This document shows positions 16,001 through 24,648 of a DNA stretch of 46,252 bases, piece by piece. A program made the translations under genes and the position numbers. The notes beneath the pieces are model-generated. The model had not been told where the DNA came from. It saw only the letters and a list, made by a program, of their open reading frames with translations, and did no database searches. Position 1 is the first letter of the stretch; each line of letters opens with the position of its first letter. The DNA lies in NCBI GenBank assembly GCA_016283945.1, contig JAEENW010000084.1, positions 1 through 46,252 of the forward strand, in the 5' to 3' direction. This stretch comes from Bacillota bacterium. Its GTDB lineage: Bacteria; Bacillota; Clostridia; Peptostreptococcales; Anaerovoracaceae.

Positions 16001-17939
16001 GAGCTACGACTTCGTGGTGAATGCGAGCGACTACTCCAGATGGAAGGTCATCGTCAAGAGCTCTCTGCCGGGCAGCGTGAGCTTCGAAAACACCGGGAAC
16101 GACGACATCGACGGAGTCGCGGTCAGCGGCAACAACGTCCTCGTTACGAATAAGGCCGCGGGCGACTTCTACATCGTGGTCGTCGACAGCGCCTCGGTAG
16201 ACACCGCGGCGGCGGCCGACAACTTCAGCGCGGTGAAGATCCCCTACGGGGCCTACCGCTTCGACAACGAGGCGCCGGAGATCGATACCGTGACCGCTTC
16301 CCTTGATCTCTACACCAAGGTCGTCTACATCGGCGTCAGCGACACCGACGACGCCGGCCACCAGACCGAAGGAGTCACCGTGACCGGAAAGGGCGTCATA
16401 CCGAACAGCGACGCGGGCTACGAGGCATATCCGTACAAGATGGTCTTCTTCGACAACGAGGAGGTCAGCGTGACGGCGACCGACGCGGCCGGCAACATAA
16501 AGGTCAAGAACATCGTCGTCACGGGCATAGATGTCGAGGCGCCCGAACTCACGGTGACCTGGTCGCCGTGCTTCACGGACGGAAACGGCCCGGATCAGTA
16601 CAGCCCGGCTGCGGGCCCGGTCAGGACCAACGTGACCGCTCACATCAGCAGCAGCAAGGATATCCTCAGGGTCAGGGCTAACGACGGCGACGAGCTCGTC
16701 TTCACGGACGGCAGGGCCGAGACGGCCTGGGGTTCGGTGGAATACACCTCGCAGATGGTGACCGTGCGCTTTACGACGGGCGCCGAGGTCTCCCTCGACG
16801 TCACCGTCACCGCCCCCAACAAAAAGAGCAATACCGCCACCGTCAGGCTCGCCGGCGGAGTCATAGACAAGGAGGCTCCGGCCGTGAGCGAGAGCGTGAC
16901 GCCGATGAAGCGCAGCGGGGCTGAGGCTCCGTACGCCGAGAGGCACAGGCTCAGCTTCAGCGAGGAGGTCTTCTGCATGGGCGAAGGCCCCGCGGGCAGG
17001 ATCTACAGCGCCGCGGAGCCCCTCGAGCTCGTGCTCTACAGGACCGACGAGGTCAGAGAGCTCGTGTTCAACGACAGGGCGGGCAACATCACCGTCTACA
17101 CGGTGAAGCCCTCCGCCGGCACAGTGCTGGACAACAGGGCTCCCGAGCTGGAGCTCGAGCTCGACGACGAGGCCAGCGCGACCAGCTCCGACGTCCGCGT
17201 GACTGTTATCTCCGACGAGTACGTCAGGCTCAGCTCCTCCGACAGCTCGGTCTCCTGCGGGACCGTGAGCGAGAGCGGGGACGGAAGCTGGAGCGGTACA
17301 GTCAGCGCCTCCGAGAACGGCACCTTCAGGATCAACGCGGCGGACAGGGCCGGAAACACGGCCTCCGCGGTGTTCACGGTCAACAACATAGACAAGACCC
17401 TGCCCCTGATGAGCTTTGACAAGTCGACCTACGGAGTGCTGCAGGACAGCGATTCGGCGTCTCTCAGGAACCTCCTGGACAGCGGAGTCACCGTCTGGGA
17501 CAACGTCGGAGTAAGGGAAGGATCCCTCAGCTACGACATGTCCGCGGTGGAGCTCGGCAAGCCCGGAGTCTACGAGGTCGTCTACAGCGTCGAGGACCTC
17601 GCGGGCAACACCGGCGAGAAGATCCGCTTCGTCAAGGTCATAGACAAGAACCTGCCCATGCTCACCGTGGACGGAGAGGTGACAGAGGAGGGCGGAACAT
17701 TCTCCCTCAGAGCCGGCACCCACATCCTCGGAGTCAGCGGTCTCAAGGACGGCAGCGAGCCCTACACCGTTCAGGTGGTAAAGGGCAAATACGCCAGAGG
17801 GCAGATGAAGTCGTTCCACGACAGCATCGAGATCGCGTCGGACGGCAGCATCGAGCTGACCCGCGGCGGCTTCTACACCGTACTGGTTACGACCCAGTCC
17901 AGGCAGACATATCGCACGCTTCTCTATGTCGAGCAGTAA
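10062..17939 (+). CDS. Giant exported protein with repeated Ig-like domains (2,625 residues)
   Basis: This is a secreted surface or extracellular protein. It has a signal peptide ending near residue 29 (VFA before DD), then a unique Cys-containing N-terminal region to about residue 235. A long chain of beta-rich Ig-like modules follows. The modules are marked by linkers of the type D-x-x-A-P (for example DNEAPEID, DVEAPELT, DKEAPAVS, DNRAPELE). They are also marked by a recurrent D-x-AGN turn near residues 400, 715, 823, 2140, 2337, 2426 and 2511. The module at about 2430-2530 resembles DUF5011 domains. I see no SLH domain, LPxTG motif or C-terminal helix, so anchoring is unclear. A GGGAGG site precedes the ATG. 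The gene overlaps the upstream membrane-protein gene and is followed 12 bases later by the SLH protein. Adhesion or matrix formation is likely but unproven. No catalytic domain was recognised. Confidence 0.88.
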   Translation: MKLKRLLSVVLTVCLIICAVPMSAMPVFADDGPGGYDEDPDRPPETTNYPDPEYSLFCRPELALFNARTSAKEDYFQSVMRSSHYNAVAAGYFKERDSGSVLKYDTVLKGYDVYLWDDFRDTELARLSDSYGQLKVGLAATLDCYDHKHTSGTHKYDVIGYNKLELTPLTGAMGYGSIISASGYSKTETSVRRGSAEFSDLPGGMYSVPGDSDAPGHYLGLECYREAISWPGGICDCGGKAKEFAVTFCDDSAPSLAEVSILNEAGDPCTDFGKGDKIVIKLRYDEPVRFADDRAAGKGKLCIGLMVENKGQGDWLYAHLTSLENDTLTFEYIVDPRDTKLYTVIGLDFASAADDGSALVHSSADIALRTIEEDGYVTVTKPGSVESPEGFTKARSYITDLAGNPISNEQPVKRFYIDCESPYAAKVSFDAELNNGDIKALRGVTELDPKDPKYGDPSDLYLGAGDLLGFNLYFNEQVFWEECEGYFIDNAYVVTNLRYDNGTYLELDIADFRFLVQASSLGKQFGRGRSNGLVSRLSTSRLPLPADSKTHLTVDDPSGKDEIKITSVHLEGSGIADSSGNLASSAFSPAQESYKLDTSAPVFRLGDAVQTGGANSTFTIPFIITDNEGGSGVEELPASLKLSDPNGSSGRIQYAVSAFAAPPAKASDWHDGIMGSDISFVQTSDWQYLHVKPDPEAHFDLGPDQELGISFKLQDYAGNRADTAAIGVEGVALDSAPPTVTSGDVSRSYDNSADRGTISVVLKAADASGIDSIKYQWLEPGSSGSDIDEDAWIQAVRQGGKWTASGTVDTGEVFRQDLWVYAEDGAGNAGVTGLGCFSYSLESTDYALDWSPAIMTAVKAGVSSLENGGALLFDVRLSGDGAHYIHFADSEESDVFAGSWQSAEFSDEDGYTFTELEDADDFLEDYTGNVNVTVYSGSADMFEELGEDGEDGLTVADSAVTEEFTLRQSPAGNTAEDVFSADIEDIFTPASAAELARLTNKVTELPWTVDSEERNPANTEGLRVTIDLGSDRNGWNYEDIDWKNSFISVYSDSDPYAAVSQYDLITDRDYCMLCATGSGPVQTLTLPEIDLEGEGVDYANLFLILARHSAPDAPYAIELYAGGEEFVFDGTEPGKLELQHLGRQYEDEEGRYYDLAFDPSSTIYIPTESTPVALSVEALRRCTSYNGDEPYTEYKSFDLYDKDVAGVIGAVDIVAWNADDPDEKISLACSWFDYSNNNGPGEDDPRYIYMYEDGSEALRSGKRLLRFGDATDASTGTIGVEAGKDNTVALQIVCANGSSSEICYITVHPVKIGLEGEVSIETPYDLDLKGNASVATVGPDEAYIVFSPDSGYNAEGLELFAAWGYLRTDGSYGFDSGIPMTMQGDGSWRAKVPNADFWSCLDHPDDYMTCGIINPMYDSEIGLTGYSIPMDFEDGYIDLTHHGNLSDPPPYYVVYAADQYGNKHAMGITDWAVVADRSAPLFTSDNMRPLGSIDTASDGTYTAAFELVDDSFYSWDSYSGEIISRPVTLEFFFDSKYAEAAGKPAARLTLSGIEDGFVWKDGDGNGTGIYEVTAEMVREGTFNSHNYYGEIATYAGGAKFARMIVTVKGAVSPEVTAPMPMTLFAKATDAHGNTNGWTMPDADFQYFDDIMDEGDYARFDNPGVVHARSVSGVKPKVTGTVYKRTGEGDDMALYVNFSAPVRPLESWIRSSDGEPEGYSTEWHDAFPICKDGSWNISYSDPFGNTYTEELALDGVFGEYGYDLSFSTLDWVSKETGVTVTAVEDDDSESLSGRAQYSEGGAFEDMPEATATFTQNVHEYQIVRSANGKNDILRVHIGNIVDGAPEETLYFRMDEFSRTYKEGTQPRGETFGNVTVSYRTDRETSPVGATEKTFREGDDDSFSFRYYDAATDKQYTINGSLGKYGISIGHFVPYEDEEAPSIDLVSVWKQRADGFIQADAFPGSADDDAVKASIAACGTAQSYDFVVNASDYSRWKVIVKSSLPGSVSFENTGNDDIDGVAVSGNNVLVTNKAAGDFYIVVVDSASVDTAAAADNFSAVKIPYGAYRFDNEAPEIDTVTASLDLYTKVVYIGVSDTDDAGHQTEGVTVTGKGVIPNSDAGYEAYPYKMVFFDNEEVSVTATDAAGNIKVKNIVVTGIDVEAPELTVTWSPCFTDGNGPDQYSPAAGPVRTNVTAHISSSKDILRVRANDGDELVFTDGRAETAWGSVEYTSQMVTVRFTTGAEVSLDVTVTAPNKKSNTATVRLAGGVIDKEAPAVSESVTPMKRSGAEAPYAERHRLSFSEEVFCMGEGPAGRIYSAAEPLELVLYRTDEVRELVFNDRAGNITVYTVKPSAGTVLDNRAPELELELDDEASATSSDVRVTVISDEYVRLSSSDSSVSCGTVSESGDGSWSGTVSASENGTFRINAADRAGNTASAVFTVNNIDKTLPLMSFDKSTYGVLQDSDSASLRNLLDSGVTVWDNVGVREGSLSYDMSAVELGKPGVYEVVYSVEDLAGNTGEKIRFVKVIDKNLPMLTVDGEVTEEGGTFSLRAGTHILGVSGLKDGSEPYTVQVVKGKYARGQMKSFHDSIEIASDGSIELTRGGFYTVLVTTQSRQTYRTLLYVEQ

Positions 17940-17951
17940 GGAGGCAAGCAA

Positions 17952-20900
17952 ATGAGACTAAGCAAACGGATCCTTTCACTTTTCCTCTGTTTTGCCCTGA
18001 TCCTGCCGATGCTGCAGCTCCCGGCCTTCGCGGCCGAGGATGAGGCCGTCAGCATCGACAACGGATACATAGAGGCCAGCGTGTCGCTCAAGAACGGCGG
18101 TTTCCTCATCAAGACCGTCGAGGGCGACCTCCTGGAGAAGTCCGACAACAACAAGAAGCTGCTCTACCACAACGGGCACTACGACACCTCGTTCGTGTCC
18201 TTCAGGGTGGGCAGCGGCAAGGATGCCAGAGACTATCTCTTCGGAGGCAAGTACCCAGGCTCCAGCGGCGTCACCGTCGCGAAGACCGCCGGCGGCGAGA
18301 TCGCCGCGGTCTGGAGCGTGGACGGCATCACCTTCACCCAGCTCATATCGCTGGCTGAGGACAACTCCAACGAGCACGGAATGGTCTCGATAAGCCTGTC
18401 CGCCCGCAACGACAGCGGCAGGGCGGTCCCCGTCAAGGCGCGCGTCCTGCTGGACACCTGCCTGGGCGACAAGGACTACTCGTACTACCAGTTCACGGGC
18501 ATGGACTACACCCAGACCCTTGACCAGGAGCAGATCATCACCGATCCCGTGACCATCAGGAGCTTCTACTCGATAGACGACGTCGCCGATCCCAGGATCG
18601 CCGCCTACGTGGTCTCCGAGCCTGAGAAGGTCGCGATCGGCCACTGGAACGACCTGGCCTCGAGCCTCTTCGACTTCGCGCCGGACGAGGGGATGGGCTT
18701 CACCAACATATCCAACGAATTCCTCACCGCCGACAGCGCCTGCGCGATGTACTACGACCTCGGCACCGTCGCCAGCGGCGGAGCGGGCTCCGCGCTGCTG
18801 TTCTACGGCATCTACTCGAACAGCAAGGTCAAGCTGCAGAACAGCGTAGCGATCAACGCGGTCGCGCCCATGCGCCTGCAGCTCAACGGCGACAGGAGCG
18901 GCTACGTCAGGGAGAGCAGCGTCGGACAAGCCGACTTCTCCGTGACCGTCAGCGCCGAGAACTACAAGAGCGACAGCTCCCGCAAGCTCAGGGACGTCAA
19001 GCTCGCCGTGACCAGCACGAGCGGCCTGCGCCCCCTGAGCGACAGCGGGCAGCCCGTGAGCGGCCTCGACTTCAGCAGCGCCTCGCCGCTCACCGTTCCC
19101 TACGCCGAGATAGAGGAGGGCGAGACGGTCACCAAGACCGTGCACTTCCAGGCCAAGCCGCTCGAATCCGCGAGCTATGAGCGCATCACCATAGGCATGT
19201 ACGAGGGCGAGATCACAGGCGACAAGCTGCTCGGAGAGAAGGTCATATACCTGCTGCTGCCCGGGAATGACGGAAACATACCCAAGATCGGCTTCATCTC
19301 CATGAAGCCCGACACGGTCTACAACTCCGGCACCAGGCATCTCTACGCCGCCGTGAGCAACGACGTGCTGCTCGACGACTCTCTCTCCGCCGGCAACGCC
19401 GCCTTCAAGGCTTACAGCACCGACGGCAAGAAGTCCTGGAGCATACCCGCGTCGAACATAACCGTCAACGATGGCATCGCGGACATAGTGCTCGACGGCG
19501 AGCTGGAGCTGCCCGTGGGCAACTACTACCTGCAGCTCGAGTGGAGCGACGCCGCGGTTGACAAGGAGATCGTCGAGGCCAGGCATCAGAAGCAGACCGC
19601 CGAGTGCCTGAAGTTCGGCATCTCCGACAACCCGAAGTACAGGAACGACAGCTACGGAGTCCTCGCCGTGGTCAAGTACGGAAAGGGCACGGCGGACGTT
19701 CCATACTACTACCGCATAGAGAGGTTCGCCGACGAGGCGGGCTTCCAGAGCTTCTCCTCCGCGAAGGATCACGCCTGGAAGGAGATACTCATAGTCCTGC
19801 GCGGAGCCTTCACCGCCGACAACCGCTACCTCGTCAAGGAGAACGGCAAGACCACCGGAGGGCTCTACTACTCCGCGGTCAGCAAGAAGGTCGTGGATCC
19901 CAGGACCAGGAAGGAAAAGATCGACAACCCCGTCACGATCAACAACTGCGTCGACTTCGAGGGCGGGACCATCTCCATATACTACGAGAACTACGAGCAG
20001 GGCGTTTCCGGCGCTCTCGGCTCGCCTATACTGGTCGAGATCGACGGCGAGCTCTACACGAGCGGAGCCAGGACCTCGGTGTGGACAGGCAAGGCGGCTC
20101 TGACCAAGATAGAGCAGGGCAACGACTACTCGCTCATCCGCTACACGGCCAACGGAGTGCGCAAGCAGAGCAATTCAACGCCCATAACCCTGATCTGGCC
20201 GAACGTCTTCAGCGTGGCTCAGACCATCGCGGGCATGGTGTTCAAGCTGGCATACGGCCAGTTCGGAGTCATGGAGGTGGACGGCAAGGAGGCCGACAGG
20301 GTCATATCCTTCAGCGCCGGCCTGTCCCTGAGCTTCCTCAGCGTCGCAGATGACGACGATACCGACTACGGCACGGCGAGCTACTTCGGCCGCATGCAGG
20401 AGCTATGGAAGGACTGGCGGGGAGCGAGCATATACCAGTACGCTTACCACGGCAGCCGCTTCGAGAAGCTCACAGACCTGAGCATGAACGACCGCAACGC
20501 GGCGCCTGACACCCAGAAGGGCGCGCAGGCCTCGGTCATGATACAGGACATACTCTTCGGAAAGGAAGGACTGGTCGGGCTCAACTTCGAGGTCGACGTA
20601 ACCATACGCAACGTCATCGAGAACTTCGCCGCCATCGAGGGCAAACTCTCCATCAACACCATCAACGACTGGTCCTTCGGCCTCGCGGGCAACTGCAAGA
20701 TGACCGACAAGATCAAGATGGAGGCGAAGCTCAGCTTCAAGAGCAAGAACGACATACCCATCCCCGACGAGCTCTACTTCTACATAGGCGGGATCAAGCC
20801 GGGACTCAACGCCGACGGCTGCGGCGTCATCTGGATAACCGGAGCCGGCGGAGGCTTCTCCAACCTCTACGACACGATATTCTGCACGAGCGGGCTTCCG

Positions 20901-23900
20901 CCCCTCAAGCTGATAATGACCCTGAGCTTCAGCTTGATCCAGGTCCTCGACGGAACGGGCAAGCTGGAGATGTCCCTGAACGGTTTCACGCTGACCGGCA
21001 CCGACATCAAGGTCGCCGACACGATCGAGGTCATCAAGAAGGTGCAGCTGGGCTTCCAGTGGCTTCCCGACCTCAAGCTCCACGCGGCGATCTCCGTGAG
21101 CATGTTCGAGAAGTGCATCGAGGGCAACGGCTACATCATACTGGTCGGCAAGGATTACAGCGACTGGTTCTTCGAGATGTTCCTCAGAGCCGCGGTGAAG
21201 ATCCCCGCGTCGGTCCCCGCCGTTGGCGGCATGAACATCGCGGCGGCTGACCTGGGCATTAACACCGAGAAGATCTGGGGCGCCGTGGAGGTCGTCAAGA
21301 TCTACACCGGCATCACCTACTACTGGGGCGAGGAGGGAGTCAAGTTCGGCTCCTCCGGAGACAAGGCCTATCCGACCTATCCGAACCTCCTCTTCCAGGG
21401 CACCGGCGAGAAGGAGGGCGGCTATCCCGTAGCCTACGACGAGGAGAACGACCGCACCCTCTACATGAAGGTCGGCACCAACTTCGAGGCGCCGAGCTTC
21501 GCTCAGCCCATGTCCGAAGGCGACCTGATCCTGATGGACGCCAGGGGCATATGGTCTGACGGAGACAAGACCGCCCACAAGTTCAACCTGGGCGACTACA
21601 GAAGCGGGAACACCCAGTCCATGATCCAGATAAGCTTCGACGCCGAAAGCCTCGAGGAGGCCAGGGCGCTCGCCGCGGGCTTCAGCGTGACTGACGCGAA
21701 GGGCGGCGGAAACGAGCTGCCTCTGACCTTCTACGACGGAAGCAACATCGACGAGGCCGACGCGAACGTCACCTGGTACGAGGGTAAGGCGAGCATGGGC
21801 TTCTCCGTGACCGACCCGGCGCACTTCGGAAAGAACTGGTTCATAAGCACCGGAAGCGCCGCAGCGGACGTGCTGATGTACAACGTGCAGCCTCTGCCCG
21901 AGCTCGATTCCGTGTCGGCCGGCGGCGCGCTCGCCGCAGGCGGCAGCGCGGAGATCAGCTGGACCGGAAGTGCCCTTGACGAGCTCGACAGCGTAAGCTT
22001 CTTCCTCGCGGAGAGCGACGATCCCTCGAGCGACGCGGGCTATCCCCTCACCGGGGAGGACGGCTACGGCAGCCTTACCGACAGCGCCGTCATCTGCGGC
22101 GGAAGCGCCTCGCTGACCGTCCCGGCAGACATCCCCGCGGGGGACTACCTCGTGAGGGCGGTCTACTCCAAGGACGACCAGGTCAACGGAGTGATCCACA
22201 GCTCCTCCAGAGTGAGGCTCACCAACGACAACACCCCGGCCGCGATAGACAGCCTGAGCATAGCCTCCGCCGGAGACCTGAAGTTCAGCGTCACCGTGCC
22301 CGAGCCGGCTGACAGCGTGACCACGGTCTACGCGGTCAGCGTCTATGACGAGGACGGAAACGCGACCGACATAACCGATATGACCGTCGAGAAGGCGGAA
22401 GACGGCGCCACCCGCTTCGAGGTGGGCGGAAGCTATACCGCTCCAGTAAAGGCCGACGGCAGCGATCCCGACTCCGCCACCAGAGGCAGCGAGGTCTTCG
22501 GGCTCGAAGGCGGCAGGCGCTACATCATAGGCGTCACCCCCTGCGCGGCCGTTGACAGCGACGGCGACGGCGAGGCCGATACCATGGTGTACGGCAGGGA
22601 ATACCTCAGCCAGGCCGTGCTGCTCCCCGAGGCCGTGACCCCGGAGGTCAGGCTCAGCGCCGGCGGGAAGACCCTCACGTCTATAAGCGGCATGGCTGAC
22701 GGCGCCGCTGAGACCGTATTCGGAGAGAGCAGCCTCGACTTCAGCGCCAGCTTCTCCGAGGCCGTCAGCGGGACCTGGATCCTGGACGACAGCGGAGCCT
22801 TCGGAGAAGGGGAGGAGGGCGCCGGCGGAAGCTTCGGCCCCGCCCAGAGCGCGTCCTTCAGGATAGAAGGCCTGAGCGATGGCACTCACACCCTGACGCT
22901 CAGGGGCAGCGCGCTGGACGGAGACCGCTTCTCCGAGTCCTACAGCTTCACGGTGGATACCGAGGCTCCCAGGCTCATGATAAGCTCCCCGCTGAGCGGC
23001 AGCGCCTTCGGGGAGGGCGGACGCCTGCTCATCGAGGGCATCAGCTCCCCGGACGCCCTGCTTAGCGTAAGCATAGACGGCAGGCCCGTTATAAGCGGCA
23101 AGACCGTCTCTCAGGCCGGAGGAAGCATCGACAGCGAGGGCATCTTCTCCATAGAGCTCTCCATCCCCGAGTACAACAGCCGCGCCTCCCACAGCGTGAC
23201 GATCGCGGCTGAGGACGTAAACGGAAACAGCACCGAGCCCTACGAGGCCTTCGTCGTCAACCCGGCGCTCGGCGACCTCGCCGAGATCGTCATCATGGCT
23301 GACGGCACGGAGCCCCCGGAAGGAAACATCGACACTTCCGCCGCCGGCAGCGCCTCTCTCAGCCTCGCGGGCATCACGTCCAAGGGCATGCGCTTCGCGC
23401 TCGATCCCGACATGGTGCTCTGGAGCGCCAGCGCGGCCGAAGGCGAAGCGGTCGTCAGCAGCGACGGAAAGCTCAGCTACGCCGCGTCCACCAAGGGCTT
23501 CGTGACCGCGATGGTCGAGATCTCGTCCGGAGCTTACCGCAGCGCCTACCTGACGCTCGGCTCCGACAGCGCCGAGGGCTTCGTATCCGTGAGCTCCACC
23601 ATAGGCGGAAGCGCCTCGGGCGGCGGCTACTACGCGCCCGGCTCCGCGGTCGTCCTCAGAGCGTCGGCCGATACCGGCTACGCCTTCAAGGGCTGGCAGA
23701 TCAGCGGCGTCAGCGTCGCAGACAGCTCCGCGGCCGAGATAAGCTTCACCATGCCGGCGGGCAGCGTCAGCGCCAAAGCTCTGTTCGAGAGTGAAGGCGG
23801 TCCCAAGCCCCAGCCCGCGCCTTCGGGCGGCTCGGGCAGCGATTCCGTTCTCGGTTATAAGGACATCCCCGAGGGCGCCGATCCAATGCGCTACGTGGCG

Positions 23901-24569
23901 GTCTACACGGACGCCGGCGGCAGCGTAAAGACAGTGCCGATGTCCGCGGTCGACGGCAGAACGCTCATCTACCTGAAGCCCGAGGGAGATGCGGTGCGCT
24001 TCGAGGAGCGCCCGGCAGCCTTCAGCGACATAGAAGGGCACTGGGCAAAGGACTACGTCATAAGGGCGGCGGCGAGCGGCCTCTTCTCCGGAGTAGGCGA
24101 AGGAAAGTTCGATCCTCAGGGGACCATGACGAGGGCCATGTTCGTCACCGTGCTGTACCGCCTCGCGGGCAGTCCGAAGACGGGCGGAAGCTGCCGCTTC
24201 ACGGACGTCGCGAAGGGCTCCTGGTACGAGATCCCCGTGATCTGGGCTCAGGAGGGCGGCATCGTCAGCGGAGTCAGCGAGACCTCGTTCGACCCGAACG
24301 GAAGCGTGACCAGGGAGCAGATGTGCGCGCTGGTCGCGAGATACATACGCTCCGCGGGCTATAAGCTCGAGCTCGGCGTGAAGAAGAGCTTCACTGACGC
24401 GGCGAGCATCGCCTCCTGGGCAGCCGAAGATGTTGAGTTCTGCCAGAGGGCCGGCATCATCGAAGGAAAGTCCGGCGGCGGCTTCGATCCGAAGGGCTTC
24501 GCGACCCGCGCGGAAAACGCGGCGGTCATGAGGCGTCTGACGGAGGCCGTTATCCGCAGCCTGCGTTGA
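17952..24569 (+). CDS. Giant S-layer-homology surface protein (2,205 residues)
   Basis: This exported protein has a signal peptide ending near residue 27 (AFA before AEDE). A large N-terminal region of about 1,250 residues has no family I recognise. Ig-like modules follow, then a divergent InlB-type beta repeat at about 1879-1945 (YYAPGSAVVLRASADTGYAF, ISFTMPAGS). Three SLH domains at about 2024, 2083 and 2147 run to the C terminus (FSDIEGHWAKDYV; FTDVAKGSWYEIPVIWAQ; FTDAASIASWAAEDVEFCQ). SLH triplets bind pyruvylated secondary cell-wall polymer, so this protein should coat the cell surface. AAGGAGG at 17939-17945 overlaps the previous stop and sits six bases before the ATG. Co-transcription with the giant Ig-like protein suggests that they are partners. 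The reverse strand is open for long stretches here; I read that as a codon-bias shadow. Confidence 0.92.
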   Translation: MRLSKRILSLFLCFALILPMLQLPAFAAEDEAVSIDNGYIEASVSLKNGGFLIKTVEGDLLEKSDNNKKLLYHNGHYDTSFVSFRVGSGKDARDYLFGGKYPGSSGVTVAKTAGGEIAAVWSVDGITFTQLISLAEDNSNEHGMVSISLSARNDSGRAVPVKARVLLDTCLGDKDYSYYQFTGMDYTQTLDQEQIITDPVTIRSFYSIDDVADPRIAAYVVSEPEKVAIGHWNDLASSLFDFAPDEGMGFTNISNEFLTADSACAMYYDLGTVASGGAGSALLFYGIYSNSKVKLQNSVAINAVAPMRLQLNGDRSGYVRESSVGQADFSVTVSAENYKSDSSRKLRDVKLAVTSTSGLRPLSDSGQPVSGLDFSSASPLTVPYAEIEEGETVTKTVHFQAKPLESASYERITIGMYEGEITGDKLLGEKVIYLLLPGNDGNIPKIGFISMKPDTVYNSGTRHLYAAVSNDVLLDDSLSAGNAAFKAYSTDGKKSWSIPASNITVNDGIADIVLDGELELPVGNYYLQLEWSDAAVDKEIVEARHQKQTAECLKFGISDNPKYRNDSYGVLAVVKYGKGTADVPYYYRIERFADEAGFQSFSSAKDHAWKEILIVLRGAFTADNRYLVKENGKTTGGLYYSAVSKKVVDPRTRKEKIDNPVTINNCVDFEGGTISIYYENYEQGVSGALGSPILVEIDGELYTSGARTSVWTGKAALTKIEQGNDYSLIRYTANGVRKQSNSTPITLIWPNVFSVAQTIAGMVFKLAYGQFGVMEVDGKEADRVISFSAGLSLSFLSVADDDDTDYGTASYFGRMQELWKDWRGASIYQYAYHGSRFEKLTDLSMNDRNAAPDTQKGAQASVMIQDILFGKEGLVGLNFEVDVTIRNVIENFAAIEGKLSINTINDWSFGLAGNCKMTDKIKMEAKLSFKSKNDIPIPDELYFYIGGIKPGLNADGCGVIWITGAGGGFSNLYDTIFCTSGLPPLKLIMTLSFSLIQVLDGTGKLEMSLNGFTLTGTDIKVADTIEVIKKVQLGFQWLPDLKLHAAISVSMFEKCIEGNGYIILVGKDYSDWFFEMFLRAAVKIPASVPAVGGMNIAAADLGINTEKIWGAVEVVKIYTGITYYWGEEGVKFGSSGDKAYPTYPNLLFQGTGEKEGGYPVAYDEENDRTLYMKVGTNFEAPSFAQPMSEGDLILMDARGIWSDGDKTAHKFNLGDYRSGNTQSMIQISFDAESLEEARALAAGFSVTDAKGGGNELPLTFYDGSNIDEADANVTWYEGKASMGFSVTDPAHFGKNWFISTGSAAADVLMYNVQPLPELDSVSAGGALAAGGSAEISWTGSALDELDSVSFFLAESDDPSSDAGYPLTGEDGYGSLTDSAVICGGSASLTVPADIPAGDYLVRAVYSKDDQVNGVIHSSSRVRLTNDNTPAAIDSLSIASAGDLKFSVTVPEPADSVTTVYAVSVYDEDGNATDITDMTVEKAEDGATRFEVGGSYTAPVKADGSDPDSATRGSEVFGLEGGRRYIIGVTPCAAVDSDGDGEADTMVYGREYLSQAVLLPEAVTPEVRLSAGGKTLTSISGMADGAAETVFGESSLDFSASFSEAVSGTWILDDSGAFGEGEEGAGGSFGPAQSASFRIEGLSDGTHTLTLRGSALDGDRFSESYSFTVDTEAPRLMISSPLSGSAFGEGGRLLIEGISSPDALLSVSIDGRPVISGKTVSQAGGSIDSEGIFSIELSIPEYNSRASHSVTIAAEDVNGNSTEPYEAFVVNPALGDLAEIVIMADGTEPPEGNIDTSAAGSASLSLAGITSKGMRFALDPDMVLWSASAAEGEAVVSSDGKLSYAASTKGFVTAMVEISSGAYRSAYLTLGSDSAEGFVSVSSTIGGSASGGGYYAPGSAVVLRASADTGYAFKGWQISGVSVADSSAAEISFTMPAGSVSAKALFESEGGPKPQPAPSGGSGSDSVLGYKDIPEGADPMRYVAVYTDAGGSVKTVPMSAVDGRTLIYLKPEGDAVRFEERPAAFSDIEGHWAKDYVIRAAASGLFSGVGEGKFDPQGTMTRAMFVTVLYRLAGSPKTGGSCRFTDVAKGSWYEIPVIWAQEGGIVSGVSETSFDPNGSVTREQMCALVARYIRSAGYKLELGVKKSFTDAASIASWAAEDVEFCQRAGIIEGKSGGGFDPKGFATRAENAAVMRRLTEAVIRSLR

Positions 24570-24642
24570 TCGGGATCCGCTTATAAACGGGACACGAGCT
24601 GAAAGGCATCCTCCGTGACATACTGCCTGCGCTGATCGGGGA
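24559..24642 (+). repeat. Short imperfect direct repeat flanking the SLH gene stop
   Basis: GCCTGCGTTGATCGGGAT at 24559-24576 recurs with one substitution and one extra G at 24624-24642. The first copy contains the stop codon of the SLH gene and the second lies just before the protease start. It is probably a small local duplication of about 65 bases. Confidence 0.6.
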
Positions 24643-24648
24643 TACAGG

